From assembly GCF_000231385.2 (NCBI RefSeq), contig NC_018515.1, forward strand, positions 1,014,001-1,078,000: DNA of 64,000 bases, written 5' to 3'. The notes below the pieces were generated by a model. That model did no database searches, was not told the DNA's origin, and saw only the letters and a list, made by a program, of their open reading frames with translations. Positions 44,050 through 52,583 of the stretch are shown one piece after another. The DNA comes from Desulfosporosinus meridiei DSM 13257 (lineage in GTDB: Bacteria; Bacillota; Desulfitobacteriia; Desulfitobacteriales; Desulfitobacteriaceae). Both the position numbers and the translations under genes were made by a program. Every line of letters begins with the position of its first letter. Within the stretch, counting starts at the first letter, position 1.

Positions 44050-45222
44050 TTGCCGAGATATATTGTCAGTTTGGTAATGTTAGTTTTCTTCCTTTGTGGG
44101 ACAACTTCACCGGTTTTGGCAGAAGAAGTACCCCCTCAGTCCCAGGAAAAGATAGATCTTCTACAAGAGATTGATTTGAGCCAAATGCATAGTTTTTTGG
44201 AGCAATTGGACAGTGATGTCCAGAAGGCAATGCCTGGATTTTCTCTTGTGCGTATGTTTGAGGATCTAAGGAGTGGCAAGTTAAGTTTGAAACCGGAAAA
44301 CATAGGGAATACGTTGTTGACTTTATTAGGCCATCAAATATTAGGAACTGGCCCCCTAATTGGTAAGCTCCTTATCCTAGCTGTACTGGGAGCAGTTTTG
44401 GGACAACTCCAAGTAGCTTTTGGAGGTAGTGTGGGGAAAATCGCCCAGGTCATGACCTATCTCGTTCTGCTTAGCTTAGCGATGACAACATTTAAAGAGG
44501 TTATAGACATTGCTACAGGAACTATCGATCAAATGGTAGGTCTGATGCAAACCATGTTTCCGGTTATCCTGACGCTCTTAATTACCATGGGGAATTTGAC
44601 CAGCGCAGCTCTATTTAAGCCTCTTATTATGGGTAGCTTGACAGTTTTAGCTACGGTTATCAAGACGGTTATTCTGCCACTCTTCTTATTAGCAGCAGTC
44701 CTTAAGCTTTTTAATCATATTTCCGAACAATTTAAACTAAGCAAACTGGCTGGCTTATTTGAATTCGTGGGTAAAATATCTCTTGGTGTGATTATGACTA
44801 TTTTTATCGGCGTCATGACGGTTCAAGGAGTGACTGGAGGGGTTGCTGATAGCGTTGTATTCCGAACAGCTAAGTACTCAGCTGATCTTGTTCCTGTGGT
44901 CGGAAAGTTTTTTAAAGACGCCGTGGAACTGGTGATTACCTCAGGACTACTCTTAAAAAATGCCGTTGGGATAGTTGCTTTAGTAGCAATTATTGTGATT
45001 TGTTTGGGTCCTTTAATCAAGATTTTAGCTATGATCCTGGTGTTTCGCATTTCTGCAGCCCTCATCGAACCAATTGGTGAAAAGGCCCTTGCGGAAAGTC
45101 TTCAAGATATGTCTAAAAGTTTAATACTAATAATAGTTTCAGTTGCATCTGTCGCAGTTATGTTTTTCATGGCAGTAGCTGTAGTCGTAGGTTCGGGAAC
45201 CTTTTCAGTGATGTTGCACTAA
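44050..45222 (+). CDS. spoIIIAE: Stage III sporulation protein AE
   Basis: Polytopic membrane protein of 390 residues with a signal-like N-terminus (IVSLVMLVFFLCGTTSPVLA) and at least six later hydrophobic segments, as in SpoIIIAE. TTG 44050 is favoured because GAGGTG (44037-44042) is 7 nt upstream; ATG 44044 and TTG 44029 are in frame but poorly spaced. Part of the channel complex between mother cell and forespore. Confidence 0.92.
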   Translation: MPRYIVSLVMLVFFLCGTTSPVLAEEVPPQSQEKIDLLQEIDLSQMHSFLEQLDSDVQKAMPGFSLVRMFEDLRSGKLSLKPENIGNTLLTLLGHQILGTGPLIGKLLILAVLGAVLGQLQVAFGGSVGKIAQVMTYLVLLSLAMTTFKEVIDIATGTIDQMVGLMQTMFPVILTLLITMGNLTSAALFKPLIMGSLTVLATVIKTVILPLFLLAAVLKLFNHISEQFKLSKLAGLFEFVGKISLGVIMTIFIGVMTVQGVTGGVADSVVFRTAKYSADLVPVVGKFFKDAVELVITSGLLLKNAVGIVALVAIIVICLGPLIKILAMILVFRISAALIEPIGEKALAESLQDMSKSLILIIVSVASVAVMFFMAVAVVVGSGTFSVMLH

Positions 45223-45234
45223 GGAGGAAAAACT

Positions 45235-45816
45235 GTGCAAACGTTACAAACACTTGTTAGAAATTTGGCCTTGATTTTATTGTTGGCAACCTTTCTGGAG
45301 ATGATTTTGCCTAATAAATCCATGCGGGGATTTGTCCAAATGGTGATGGGATTATTCGTGATTTCGGCGATTCTCGCTCCAATTACAACATTGCTGGATA
45401 CCCCTCTATCAATGGAGATTCCCGCTTGGACTGCATCAAGTCCTCAAGATTTACCGGCAATTGCGGTGGAAGGACAAGGAGTTCAGGTTGGGCGAGATGC
45501 GGTTCAGGAACAATATCAGCGGATACTTATTAACCAGATTAAAGGATTAGCATTAGGTACTTCAGGGGTTGGAGACGCGGAGGTTGACGTTAGATTTGAA
45601 GAAAAAGAGGGGGGAATCATCGATCAACCAACAATTGCGGAAATTAATGTCCTGTTGACAGCTTCCCAGGAAACCATCCAATCAGTCAAACCAATTATCA
45701 TTGGGGAATCTACTATCCCTGAGACAACACGATCTCCAAAGGTCGAAGAAGTAAGAGAGCGAATTGCCACATTTATGAGCATCCCTAAAGAGAAGATAAT
45801 AGTTCAAGAAACTTGA
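45235..45816 (+). CDS. spoIIIAF: Stage III sporulation protein AF
   Basis: A 193-residue protein with two N-terminal membrane segments (LALILLLATFLEMILP and FVQMVMGLFVISAILAP) followed by a ring-building-like alpha/beta domain. GTG 45235 follows AAGGAGG. Position between AE and AG supports the assignment. Confidence 0.9.
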   Translation: MQTLQTLVRNLALILLLATFLEMILPNKSMRGFVQMVMGLFVISAILAPITTLLDTPLSMEIPAWTASSPQDLPAIAVEGQGVQVGRDAVQEQYQRILINQIKGLALGTSGVGDAEVDVRFEEKEGGIIDQPTIAEINVLLTASQETIQSVKPIIIGESTIPETTRSPKVEEVRERIATFMSIPKEKIIVQET

Positions 45817-45847
45817 AGGTTTTGCAAATACGGAAGGAGGTTAACTT

Positions 45848-46411
45848 ATGGATTGGATGAAAAAAATCTCAACGGATAAAATGTTATTAGGAGTTGTGTC
45901 TTTAATCGTTGTAGGGATGTCCTTTATTTATCTCGGAAAAGGTAAAATTGGCACTGAAGAAATTACTCCAACAAAATCCGCAATAACATCTGTAGAGAGT
46001 CCGAACACCAAAATTGGCGTTTTGGAGAAAGAGTTAGAAAGCAAATTACAAACCAACATTTTGATGATGGAGGGCGTAGGAAAGGTACAAGTTTCCGTTA
46101 ACTTTTTGACTGGTTTAAAGAATGAGTATGTTCGGAATAACAATGTCACTAAGCGTACGAATAAAGAAACGGATAAAACCGGAGGTACTAGAGAAACAAC
46201 AGAGGTCACGGAAAATAACCAAGTTGTTATGCCAAGTGGGTCTGCTCAACCAGTAATTGCGATTGAGGATCGTCCCGAGATCGGAGGAGTCTTAGTAATA
46301 GCTGAAGGTGCCCGCGATCCAAAAGTACGAGAAGGAATACATACAGCGGTACAAACTCTTTTAAGTATTCCAAGCTCCAGAATTACTGTTGTGCCAATGG
46401 GTGGAGCATGA
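45848..46411 (+). CDS. spoIIIAG: Stage III sporulation protein AG
   Basis: A 187-residue protein with one N-terminal membrane segment (about 15-30) and a ring-building domain; SpoIIIAG forms the large ring of the channel in Bacillus. The GVGKVQVSVNF stretch and the RPEIGGVLVIAEGARDPKVR segment are typical. ATG 45848 follows AAGGAGG. Confidence 0.92.
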   Translation: MDWMKKISTDKMLLGVVSLIVVGMSFIYLGKGKIGTEEITPTKSAITSVESPNTKIGVLEKELESKLQTNILMMEGVGKVQVSVNFLTGLKNEYVRNNNVTKRTNKETDKTGGTRETTEVTENNQVVMPSGSAQPVIAIEDRPEIGGVLVIAEGARDPKVREGIHTAVQTLLSIPSSRITVVPMGGA

Positions 46412-46983
46412 TGACTAAGTACATGAATTGGCCGGTGCTTTTAATTGTGGGACGCAAATCTCGGCTAAGACTGACTGTTTATGTAGGGTTAGCAGTCATG
46501 CTGGGGATTTTGGGAATTAGTTTAATGCTTTCTGAATCCCATGCCTATATTCCGGAACAGGCCAGTTCGCCTGTTAATGCTCCTAGAGAAAAGTCTCAAA
46601 TCAAGTTTGAGGTTGAAACCATAAAACCCAATAACTCCGGGGGAGATTATTTCGTCAATTATCGTTTAAAACGAGATCAATTACGTCAGGAATCGAAAGC
46701 TATGCTTGCTCCACTCCTCGATTCGACAGTAGAAAAAAGCAGGGCAGAGGCGCAAGACCAATGGCTGCAGCTTAGCATGAAAATTCAACGAGAAGAAGAG
46801 ATTGAAAATCTTCTTAAAATTAAAGGCTTCCAAGACGCAGTTGCGGATGTTTTTTCTGAACATGTAACGGTGATTGTCTTTGCTTCGAGTTTAACTCCCC
46901 ATGAGGTAAGTCTTATCCAGGAGATTGTCCTGAGAGTGACAGGAATCCCTTTAGATAAAATTATGATATCTTCTAAAAAATAG
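46408..46983 (+). CDS. spoIIIAH: Stage III sporulation protein AH-like
   Basis: A 191-residue protein with one membrane segment near residues 25-42 and a YscJ/FliF-like ring-building domain at the C-terminus. In Bacillus this protein crosses the intermembrane space and binds SpoIIQ. The start overlaps the spoIIIAG stop (ATGATGA). Last gene of the complete eight-gene operon. Confidence 0.88.
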   Translation: MMTKYMNWPVLLIVGRKSRLRLTVYVGLAVMLGILGISLMLSESHAYIPEQASSPVNAPREKSQIKFEVETIKPNNSGGDYFVNYRLKRDQLRQESKAMLAPLLDSTVEKSRAEAQDQWLQLSMKIQREEEIENLLKIKGFQDAVADVFSEHVTVIVFASSLTPHEVSLIQEIVLRVTGIPLDKIMISSKK

Positions 46984-47093
46984 AAGATATTCAAAAAGTT
47001 CTATATAACATGTGCAGGAAAATAGGTAGGTAAGAGCGAATTATATTCATGATAGGACTAAAGTCCTGGTTGAGAGGGTGAGAGACACTGAAG

Positions 47094-47453
47094 ATGAGCA
47101 AAATTCTTATTGCTGATGATGCGAGTTTCATGCGTTTGATGATTAGTCAGATTCTTGCTCGGCAGGGTCTTACAAACGTCATTGAAGCTGAAAATGGTTT
47201 GCAGGCTGTGGAGCAATTCAAGTCTAACAAACCTGACCTGACGCTTTTAGATATTACTATGCCGGAACTAGATGGATTAGCTGCTCTGGCAGAGATTCTT
47301 AGGATTAACCCTTTGGCTAAGGTTGTAATCTGCAGTGCAGTTGCCAATGACAATATTGTTCGAGAAGCGTTGAAAGAAGGTGCAGTGGGTTTTGTGGCCA
47401 AGCCGTTTCGGCCTGATGAGCTATTAGACATAGTTCTTAAACATTTAAATTAG
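47094..47453 (+). CDS. CheY-like single-domain response regulator
   Basis: A 119-residue receiver domain with no output domain. The acidic pocket (IADDAS), the phospho-acceptor Asp in LLDITMPELDG, the Ser in ICSAVAND and the Lys in VAKPFRP are conserved, so it should be phosphorylated. It lies alone between spoIIIAH and a terminator. A small AGGACT-AA-AGTCCT hairpin lies about 35 bp upstream. Partner kinase and output are not in the window. Confidence 0.9.
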   Translation: MSKILIADDASFMRLMISQILARQGLTNVIEAENGLQAVEQFKSNKPDLTLLDITMPELDGLAALAEILRINPLAKVVICSAVANDNIVREALKEGAVGFVAKPFRPDELLDIVLKHLN

Positions 47454-47483
47454 GTAAATCTATAATAACTTAAACGCACTTAG

Positions 47484-47512
47484 TTGCCGCCTGATATAGG
47501 CGGCAGTTTTTG
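47484..47512 (+). terminator. Terminator after the CheY-like gene
   Basis: TGCCGCC and GGCGGCA form a 7-bp stem around a short AT loop, followed by GTTTTT. Confidence 0.88.
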
Positions 47513-47552
47513 CTAATCTGCAAATAGTTATATCTAAAAGATAAGCTGTTCA

Positions 47553-47583
47553 AAGTATACAAAAAGAGTTATATTGTATACTT
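47553..47583. promoter_or_regulatory. Inverted GTATAC half-sites upstream of the oadA promoter
   Basis: AAGTATACAA (47553-47562) and TTGTATACTT (47574-47583) are exact inverted repeats, each with a GTATAC core, centred 21 bp apart. The centre lies about 63 bp upstream of the predicted transcription start, a position typical of an activator. The protein that binds is unknown. Confidence 0.6.
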
Positions 47584-47595
47584 AAACTAGTTTCG

Positions 47596-47624
47596 TTGAA
47601 AAAGAAGTGGTACCCTCATATAAT
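47596..47624 (+). promoter_or_regulatory. Near-consensus sigma-A-type promoter for oadA-accB/accC
   Basis: TTGAAA (47596-47601) and TATAAT (47619-47624) are separated by exactly 17 bp. This is the best promoter match in the window and lies 91 bp before the oadA start. Confidence 0.8.
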
Positions 47625-47714
47625 AAAACATATTGTTTCATTTTTAATAATGAGAAAATTACCCATTATTGAAGTTTGAACGGAATGGGGATAATACAAA
47701 GAGGGGTGACGGCA

Positions 47715-49604
47715 GTGAAACCAGTTAAGATTACAGATACGACTTTGAGGGATGCCCACCAAAGTCTTTGGGCAACTCGGATGCGTACCGAGGATATGCT
47801 GCCCATCCTAACAGAGCTGGATGAGGTAGGTTTTTTTTCGTTAGAAGTATGGGGCGGGGCTACTTTCGATGTATGTCTGCGTTTCTTAGGTGAGGATCCC
47901 TGGGAACGTTTAAGACAGATAAAAAGCCGTGTTAAAAAGACACCCTTACAAATGTTGCTTAGGGCCCAGTCTCTGGTAGGGTATCAGCATTACCCAGATG
48001 ATGTCGTTAGGGAATTTGTTTCCCTGAGTGTCAAAAATGGAATTGATATTATCAGGATTTTCGATTCTCTGAATGATGTTCGGAATATGGTCGTTCCTAT
48101 GGATGCTGCCAAAAAAGCAGGAGCACATGTTCAAGCCTCGGTTGTTTATACGATTAGTCCGGTTCATACAACTAAACATTACCTGGAAACAGCTACGGCA
48201 CTTGCCGAGCTTGGTGCTGATTCCCTTTGTATTAAAGATATGGCTGGATTACTTACTCCTATCAAAGCTTACGAACTGATCTCGTTATTAAAAAAAGAGT
48301 TAGGAATTATGATTCATTTGCACAGTCATTATATTGGCGGAATGGCTGTCGGAACGTATTTAAAGGCCGCAGAAGCCGGAGTGGACATTGTTGATACTGC
48401 TAGTGTGCCCTTAGCCTTTGGTGCTAGTCAACCGCCGGTTGAAACAGTGGTTCGAGCTTTTCAAGATACCGAATTTGATTCGGGTTTAAGTTTACGTAAA
48501 CTGTTCCATGTTGCAAAGTATTTTGAGGCACTGCGCAAAAGCCGTAGTTTTGAGCGCGGAATCACTCGAATCTCAGATATGAGAGTCTTTGAGCACCAAG
48601 TACCTGGGGGTATGATCTCGAATCTAGTCTCTCAGCTTGAAGAACAGGGTGCCCTTGAGCGCATACATGACGTCTTAGAGGAGATCCCTAAAGTACGTGC
48701 AGAGTTAGGCTACCCCCCGCTGGTAACTCCTACGAGTCAAATTGTAGGCACACAAGCGGTATTAAATGTCCTCAGCGGGGCAAGATATAAGTTAATCCCT
48801 GGAGAGGTGAAAGGGTATGTGCGCGGACTATATGGTCGTCCGCCAGCGCCGATAAACCCTGAAATTCAAAAGAAAATTATCGGTGATGAGGAACCTCTAT
48901 TAGTTCGTCCGGCGGATAAACTAGAACCGGGCATGGTAAAAGCAAAGCTTGATAGTCTCGAGTTGGCTCAATCTGAGGAAGATGTGGTAAGCTATGCATT
49001 GTTCCCGCAAATTGCTAAGAAGTTTTTCGAAGAGCGAAAAATTGGAGTAATCTCAAGAGAGGAACCTAAAGTGGGTAAGGAAACAAAAGATACCCGTACT
49101 TCATTGTTATCTAAGGAGGATTCGAAGTTGAATTTACAAGAAATTAAAGAATTAATCCAAATTATAGATGAGACTGAAATTAGTGAATTAAATCTTGAAA
49201 GCGATGGGGTGAAAATCGCTATTCGCAAGGGGCCCAGTGTTGTTGCTGGAGTGCCGGTCACGGCTGTTCCTCGTCAAGAGGTAAGTTCACCGGTTGTGGT
49301 AGATGCACCTGTTCAATCCCTACGTCCCGAAGCAGTCAAAGCACCGGAGCCTGTCATAAATGCCAATACAGAAACCATTACTTCTCCCATGGTTGGAACT
49401 TTTTACTCTTCCGCATCTCCTGAGGCCGCTCCTTATGTTAAATTAGGACAAACTATTGAAGCTGGCCAAATCGTTTGTATCGTTGAGGCTATGAAGCTCA
49501 TGAATGAAATTGAGTCGGAAGTTAATGGGAAAGTTGTACAAATTCTTGTAGAGAACGGTCAACCCGTTGAATATGGACAGCCGTTGTTCGTTATTGAAAA
49601 ATAA
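47715..49604 (+). CDS. Carboxyltransferase (OadA/PycB) fused to biotin carrier protein AccB
   Basis: A 629-residue fusion. Residues 1 to about 460 form an OadA/PycB-type carboxyltransferase (ITDTTLRDAHQSLWATRM, IHLHSHYIGGMAVGTYLKA with metal-binding His residues, then the PYC/OADA conserved domain). From about 472 the protein reads as AccB: NLQEIKELIQIIDE, a Pro/Val linker and a biotinyl domain with EAMKLMNE carrying the biotinylated Lys. GTG 47715 follows AGAGGGGTG. With accC next door and no OadB/OadG membrane subunits nearby, a soluble pyruvate carboxylase is likely. An internal ribosome-binding site and TTG could also yield free AccB. Confidence 0.88.
   Translation: MKPVKITDTTLRDAHQSLWATRMRTEDMLPILTELDEVGFFSLEVWGGATFDVCLRFLGEDPWERLRQIKSRVKKTPLQMLLRAQSLVGYQHYPDDVVREFVSLSVKNGIDIIRIFDSLNDVRNMVVPMDAAKKAGAHVQASVVYTISPVHTTKHYLETATALAELGADSLCIKDMAGLLTPIKAYELISLLKKELGIMIHLHSHYIGGMAVGTYLKAAEAGVDIVDTASVPLAFGASQPPVETVVRAFQDTEFDSGLSLRKLFHVAKYFEALRKSRSFERGITRISDMRVFEHQVPGGMISNLVSQLEEQGALERIHDVLEEIPKVRAELGYPPLVTPTSQIVGTQAVLNVLSGARYKLIPGEVKGYVRGLYGRPPAPINPEIQKKIIGDEEPLLVRPADKLEPGMVKAKLDSLELAQSEEDVVSYALFPQIAKKFFEERKIGVISREEPKVGKETKDTRTSLLSKEDSKLNLQEIKELIQIIDETEISELNLESDGVKIAIRKGPSVVAGVPVTAVPRQEVSSPVVVDAPVQSLRPEAVKAPEPVINANTETITSPMVGTFYSSASPEAAPYVKLGQTIEAGQIVCIVEAMKLMNEIESEVNGKVVQILVENGQPVEYGQPLFVIEK
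49128..49604 (+). CDS. accB: Possible internally initiated AccB inside the oadA-accB fusion
   Basis: In frame inside the fusion, a perfect AAGGAGG (49113-49119) stands 8 nt before TTG 49128. Translation from there gives 158 residues, the normal length of a free biotin carboxyl carrier protein, beginning MNLQEIKELIQ as AccB proteins do, with the biotin Lys at position 123. This implies either a recent fusion that kept the old start or deliberate production of both forms. Whether the site is used is not known. Confidence 0.5.
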   Translation: MNLQEIKELIQIIDETEISELNLESDGVKIAIRKGPSVVAGVPVTAVPRQEVSSPVVVDAPVQSLRPEAVKAPEPVINANTETITSPMVGTFYSSASPEAAPYVKLGQTIEAGQIVCIVEAMKLMNEIESEVNGKVVQILVENGQPVEYGQPLFVIEK

Positions 49605-49616
49605 GGAGAAAAGAGC

Positions 49617-50963
49617 ATGTTTAAGAAAATCCTGATTGCGAATCGCGGGGAAATTGCCTTGCGTATCATAAGAGCATGTCGCGAACTTGATATCGAGACA
49701 GTCGCTGTTTTTTCTGAAGGAGATCGGGAGGCATTGCACGTTAAGGCCGCAGACGAAGCGGTTTGCATAGGGCCCGTAGCTAGTGCCAAGAGTTACCTCA
49801 ATATTCCTAACATCATCAGTGCTGCAGAATTGACAGGCGTTGATGCAATACACCCCGGCTATGGTTTTTTATCTGAAAACGCCCGCTTCTCTGAAATCTG
49901 TGAGTCATGTAATATCACCTTTATCGGGCCGTCTCCTAAAGTTATCGAAACTATGGGAGACAAGGCTACCGCCAGAAAAACAATGATAGAAGGCGGTGTC
50001 CCTGTAGTCCCGGGATCTAAGGATATTATTACCGATGAAAAAACCGCAGGAATTGTTGCTGAAGAAATTGGCTATCCTGTGCTAATTAAGGCCTCGGCCG
50101 GTGGTGGAGGCAAAGGAATGCGGGTTGCTCAGAATGCTAAAGAGTTGAGCAAATCCATCAAAGCAGCTCAAAATGAAGCCCAAGCTTCCTTTGGCAATGC
50201 TGAGGTCTACTTGGAAAAATATGTGGAAGAACCCAGACACATTGAGATTCAAGTGTTGGGTGATAACTACGGCAATGTCATTCATTTAGGCGAGCGGGAT
50301 TGTTCTCTGCAACGCCGCCATCAAAAGCTTCTGGAAGAGTCCCCATCGAGTGCCATAAGTCCAGAGTTGAGAGAAAGAATGGGTGCAGTAGCCGTGCAGG
50401 CGGCAAAGTCTGCAAATTATTCTAATGCAGGAACCATAGAGTTTTTGTTAGATCGTCATGGCAACTTCTATTTTATTGAAATGAATACGCGTATTCAGGT
50501 CGAGCATCCGGTTACTGAAATGGTGACAGGTCTGGACTTGGTAAAAGAGCAAATTCGTTTAGCAGCAGGGGAACCTCTGGGCTATACTCAAGCAGATATC
50601 CAAATGCGTGGTTGGGCCATTGAATGTAGAATTAATGCGGAAAACCCTGATAAGAACTTTATGCCCTCTCCTGGGCCGATTACCATCTATCATGCTCCGG
50701 GTGGACCTGGGGTAAGAGTGGATAGTGCGGTTTATCAAGGGTATGCTGTTTCCCCCTATTACGACTCCATGGTTGGAAAGTTGATTGTCTGGGGTGCCAC
50801 TAGACAGGAAGCAATTGCCCGCATGAAACGTGCCCTTGAGGAATTTGTCATTGAAGGGATTCACACAACGATACCCTTCCACTTAAAAGTATTGGACAAT
50901 GCTTTTTATCAACGTGGCGAAGTTTACACAAACTTTATTCAACGTCGAATCTTAGGAGAATAA
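49617..50963 (+). CDS. accC: Biotin carboxylase
   Basis: ATP-grasp enzyme that carboxylates biotin on the carrier protein. [17 protein letters not shown] at the start, the glycine-rich loop [12 protein letters not shown], and [14 protein letters not shown] near the active site are intact. Length 448 residues, as for free AccC. AAGGAGAAAAGAG precedes the ATG, 13 bp after the fusion gene. Its partner here is the fused carboxyltransferase/BCCP; no accA or accD is present in the window. Confidence 0.95.
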   Translation: MFKKILIANRGEIALRIIRACRELDIETVAVFSEGDREALHVKAADEAVCIGPVASAKSYLNIPNIISAAELTGVDAIHPGYGFLSENARFSEICESCNITFIGPSPKVIETMGDKATARKTMIEGGVPVVPGSKDIITDEKTAGIVAEEIGYPVLIKASAGGGGKGMRVAQNAKELSKSIKAAQNEAQASFGNAEVYLEKYVEEPRHIEIQVLGDNYGNVIHLGERDCSLQRRHQKLLEESPSSAISPELRERMGAVAVQAAKSANYSNAGTIEFLLDRHGNFYFIEMNTRIQVEHPVTEMVTGLDLVKEQIRLAAGEPLGYTQADIQMRGWAIECRINAENPDKNFMPSPGPITIYHAPGGPGVRVDSAVYQGYAVSPYYDSMVGKLIVWGATRQEAIARMKRALEEFVIEGIHTTIPFHLKVLDNAFYQRGEVYTNFIQRRILGE

Positions 50964-50994
50964 GGACCTTTAACCTGAGAAGATAAATACGAAG

Positions 50995-51018
50995 AAGAAC
51001 GGGATTCCCGTTCTTTTT
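50995..51018 (+). terminator. Terminator after accC
   Basis: AAGAACGGGA is followed directly by TCCCGTTCTT and TTTT, a strong 10-bp stem. Confidence 0.88.
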
Positions 51019-51113
51019 ACTGCAAAAAGAACTTCACTATTAATGTGAGGATCTTTTTGTTTTTACTTAAATTATTTTTAAGGCTTAAATAATTTGTTGA
51101 AGGGAAATAGCCT

Positions 51114-51142
51114 TTGCTAGATCAGCCTTAATTTGGTATAAT
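51114..51142 (+). promoter_or_regulatory. Extended -10 promoter upstream of asp23
   Basis: TTGCTA (51114-51119), 17 bp, then TATAAT (51137-51142) preceded by TGG, which supplies an extended -10. The leader to asp23 would be about 165 nt. Confidence 0.7.
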
Positions 51143-51286
51143 ATCAACGTCATGTAGATAATGGAAACCTACTTAGGATAAGGATATTTCGCTCTAAATG
51201 GTAAGTAGGCTTATCTAGTTGCAAAAAAGGGTATGTGAATAATGTAATGTCGAAGTTCAATATTCAAACTTAAGAAACACGAACAT

Positions 51287-51306
51287 CGAACTTCGAGTTG
51301 GGGGGT
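51287..51306 (+). repeat. Second copy of the CGAACTTCGAG...GGGGGT motif
   Basis: CGAACTTCGAG then TTGGGGGGT, two mismatches from 35493-35512. Here too it ends in the ribosome-binding region of the following gene. Confidence 0.55.
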
Positions 51307-51314
51307 GTAAGGTC

Positions 51315-51710
51315 ATGGAAAGTATGGGTACAGATAATTCCCTGGGATCTATTCGAATCGCGGATGAAGTTGTAGAAGTCATAGCCGGATTAGCTGCTTC
51401 AGAAGTAGAGGGCGTCGTAGGCATGAGCGGTGGTCTGGTTGGAGACTTAGCTAACATGTTGGGGAGAAATAAAAACCTGTCCAAAGGAGTTAAGGTTGAA
51501 GTCGGTGAACATGAGGTAGCTGTAGATTTGTTTATTGTTGTGGAGTATGGTGTATCAATTCCCGACGTAGCTTTTAGTGTTCAGCAAGCTGTAAAAGAGG
51601 CCATTGAGAGTATGACTGGACTTAAAGTCGTAGAGGCAAATGTTCATGTGCAAGGGGTTAATTTTAAACCGGTTGTGGAAACCAAAGAAGAAGACTTACG
51701 TTTAAAGTAA
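51315..51710 (+). CDS. Asp23/Gls24 family envelope stress protein
   Basis: A 131-residue Asp23-domain protein (GSIRIADEVVEVIAGLAASE, then AVDLFIVVEYGVSIPDVA). The family is cytoplasmic and tethered to the membrane by AmaP in staphylococci; the amaP gene follows. A strong hairpin directly after the gene may allow higher expression of asp23 than of amaP and the DUF2273 gene. Confidence 0.9.
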   Translation: MESMGTDNSLGSIRIADEVVEVIAGLAASEVEGVVGMSGGLVGDLANMLGRNKNLSKGVKVEVGEHEVAVDLFIVVEYGVSIPDVAFSVQQAVKEAIESMTGLKVVEANVHVQGVNFKPVVETKEEDLRLK

Positions 51711-51736
51711 AGAAAACTTGGCAGGCGCTAAGAAGG

Positions 51737-51765
51737 CCCCCCCTGGAAAGCCCAGGGGGGGTTTC
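51737..51765 (+). terminator. GC-rich hairpin between asp23 and amaP
   Basis: CCCCCCCTGG and CCAGGGGGGG form a perfect 10-bp stem with a 5-nt loop, followed by only three T residues. Probably a partial terminator or a stabiliser of the asp23 message. Confidence 0.7.
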
Positions 51766-51782
51766 TGAAAGAAGGGACGACG

Positions 51783-52298
51783 ATGTTGGCCTATACTTTA
51801 GGATTGATTCTATTTCTGGGGGCACTGACTATATTAGCAGTAGCCTCAGGATGGGGACTACCATACTTTTTAATAACTCAAGGGCTTGATTGGTTAAGAT
51901 TTAATCCTTGGGAGAGTATTATTATGGCTGGAGCTTTACTATTGTTAGGATTGCTATTGTTTATCCGACCACGGACGAGTAATGATAATTCCTTTCGGAC
52001 ATCTTTAAAAGGTGGAGATGTTCGAATTTCTCAAGATGCCCTTCAGGAGATTATTACACGCAGTGCCAAAGGGCTGCCCGGAGTTTTGCAAGTTGGATCA
52101 AGTCTTAGACAACGCGAAGCTGGGCTTGAGATTATCGTGTTTTGTCAGTTTGAACAGGGGGTCATAATTCCTCAAATATCTGAAGAAATTTTGAAGAAGG
52201 TTAAAGAGGATGTCGAGCTTTATACCGGAATAATTGTGGCAGAGGTGAAAGTGCTGGTGCGTCGCTTAGAAAAGGTTCGTCCGGTACGTGTGCGATGA
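51783..52298 (+). CDS. amaP: AmaP-type membrane anchor for Asp23
   Basis: A 171-residue protein with two N-terminal membrane segments (about 4-24 and 44-62) and an Asp23-like C-terminal domain (GDVRISQDALQEIITRSA). The two-helix plus Asp23-like layout and the position after asp23 match AmaP. Stop overlaps the next start by 4 bp. Confidence 0.85.
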   Translation: MLAYTLGLILFLGALTILAVASGWGLPYFLITQGLDWLRFNPWESIIMAGALLLLGLLLFIRPRTSNDNSFRTSLKGGDVRISQDALQEIITRSAKGLPGVLQVGSSLRQREAGLEIIVFCQFEQGVIIPQISEEILKKVKEDVELYTGIIVAEVKVLVRRLEKVRPVRVR

Positions 52299-52543
52299 GG
52301 GGCTTTTGGTTAAAAATTGAAGAGAAAATTTCTCGGTCTTTAGTTTGGGCCTTGGATAATCACCCTGGCAAGCTTTTGGGAACATCTATAGGTTTTATGC
52401 TGGGACTTTTGTTTGTGACGCTAGGTTTCTGGCAAACACTGGTGTTGGTTTTATTTGCTGTGATAGGTTTTGTTTTAGGAAAACGCCAAGATGAGCATAA
52501 AGACCTTTCAGCATGGGTAGAAAAGACTTTTAACAAGTATTAA
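52295..52543 (+). CDS. DUF2273 small membrane protein
   Basis: An 82-residue protein with two hydrophobic segments (GKLLGTSIGFMLGLLFVTLGF and VLVLFAVIGFVLGK). It matches the DUF2273 family, which commonly sits between amaP and asp23-related genes. ATG overlaps the amaP stop. Confidence 0.85.
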   Translation: MRGFWLKIEEKISRSLVWALDNHPGKLLGTSIGFMLGLLFVTLGFWQTLVLVLFAVIGFVLGKRQDEHKDLSAWVEKTFNKY

Positions 52544-52583
52544 ATGATGACTTAAAAATAGATATCACTAGGGAGGAATTTTC

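Larger units (their letters stand above)
50964..51314. other. 351-bp intergenic region between accC and asp23
   Basis: It holds the accC terminator (50995-51018), a strong promoter (51114-51142), and an inverted-repeat region, CGAAGTTC (51251) with GAACTTCG (51288), ending in the 20-bp motif shared with 35493-35512. No gene is evident. Confidence 0.75.
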
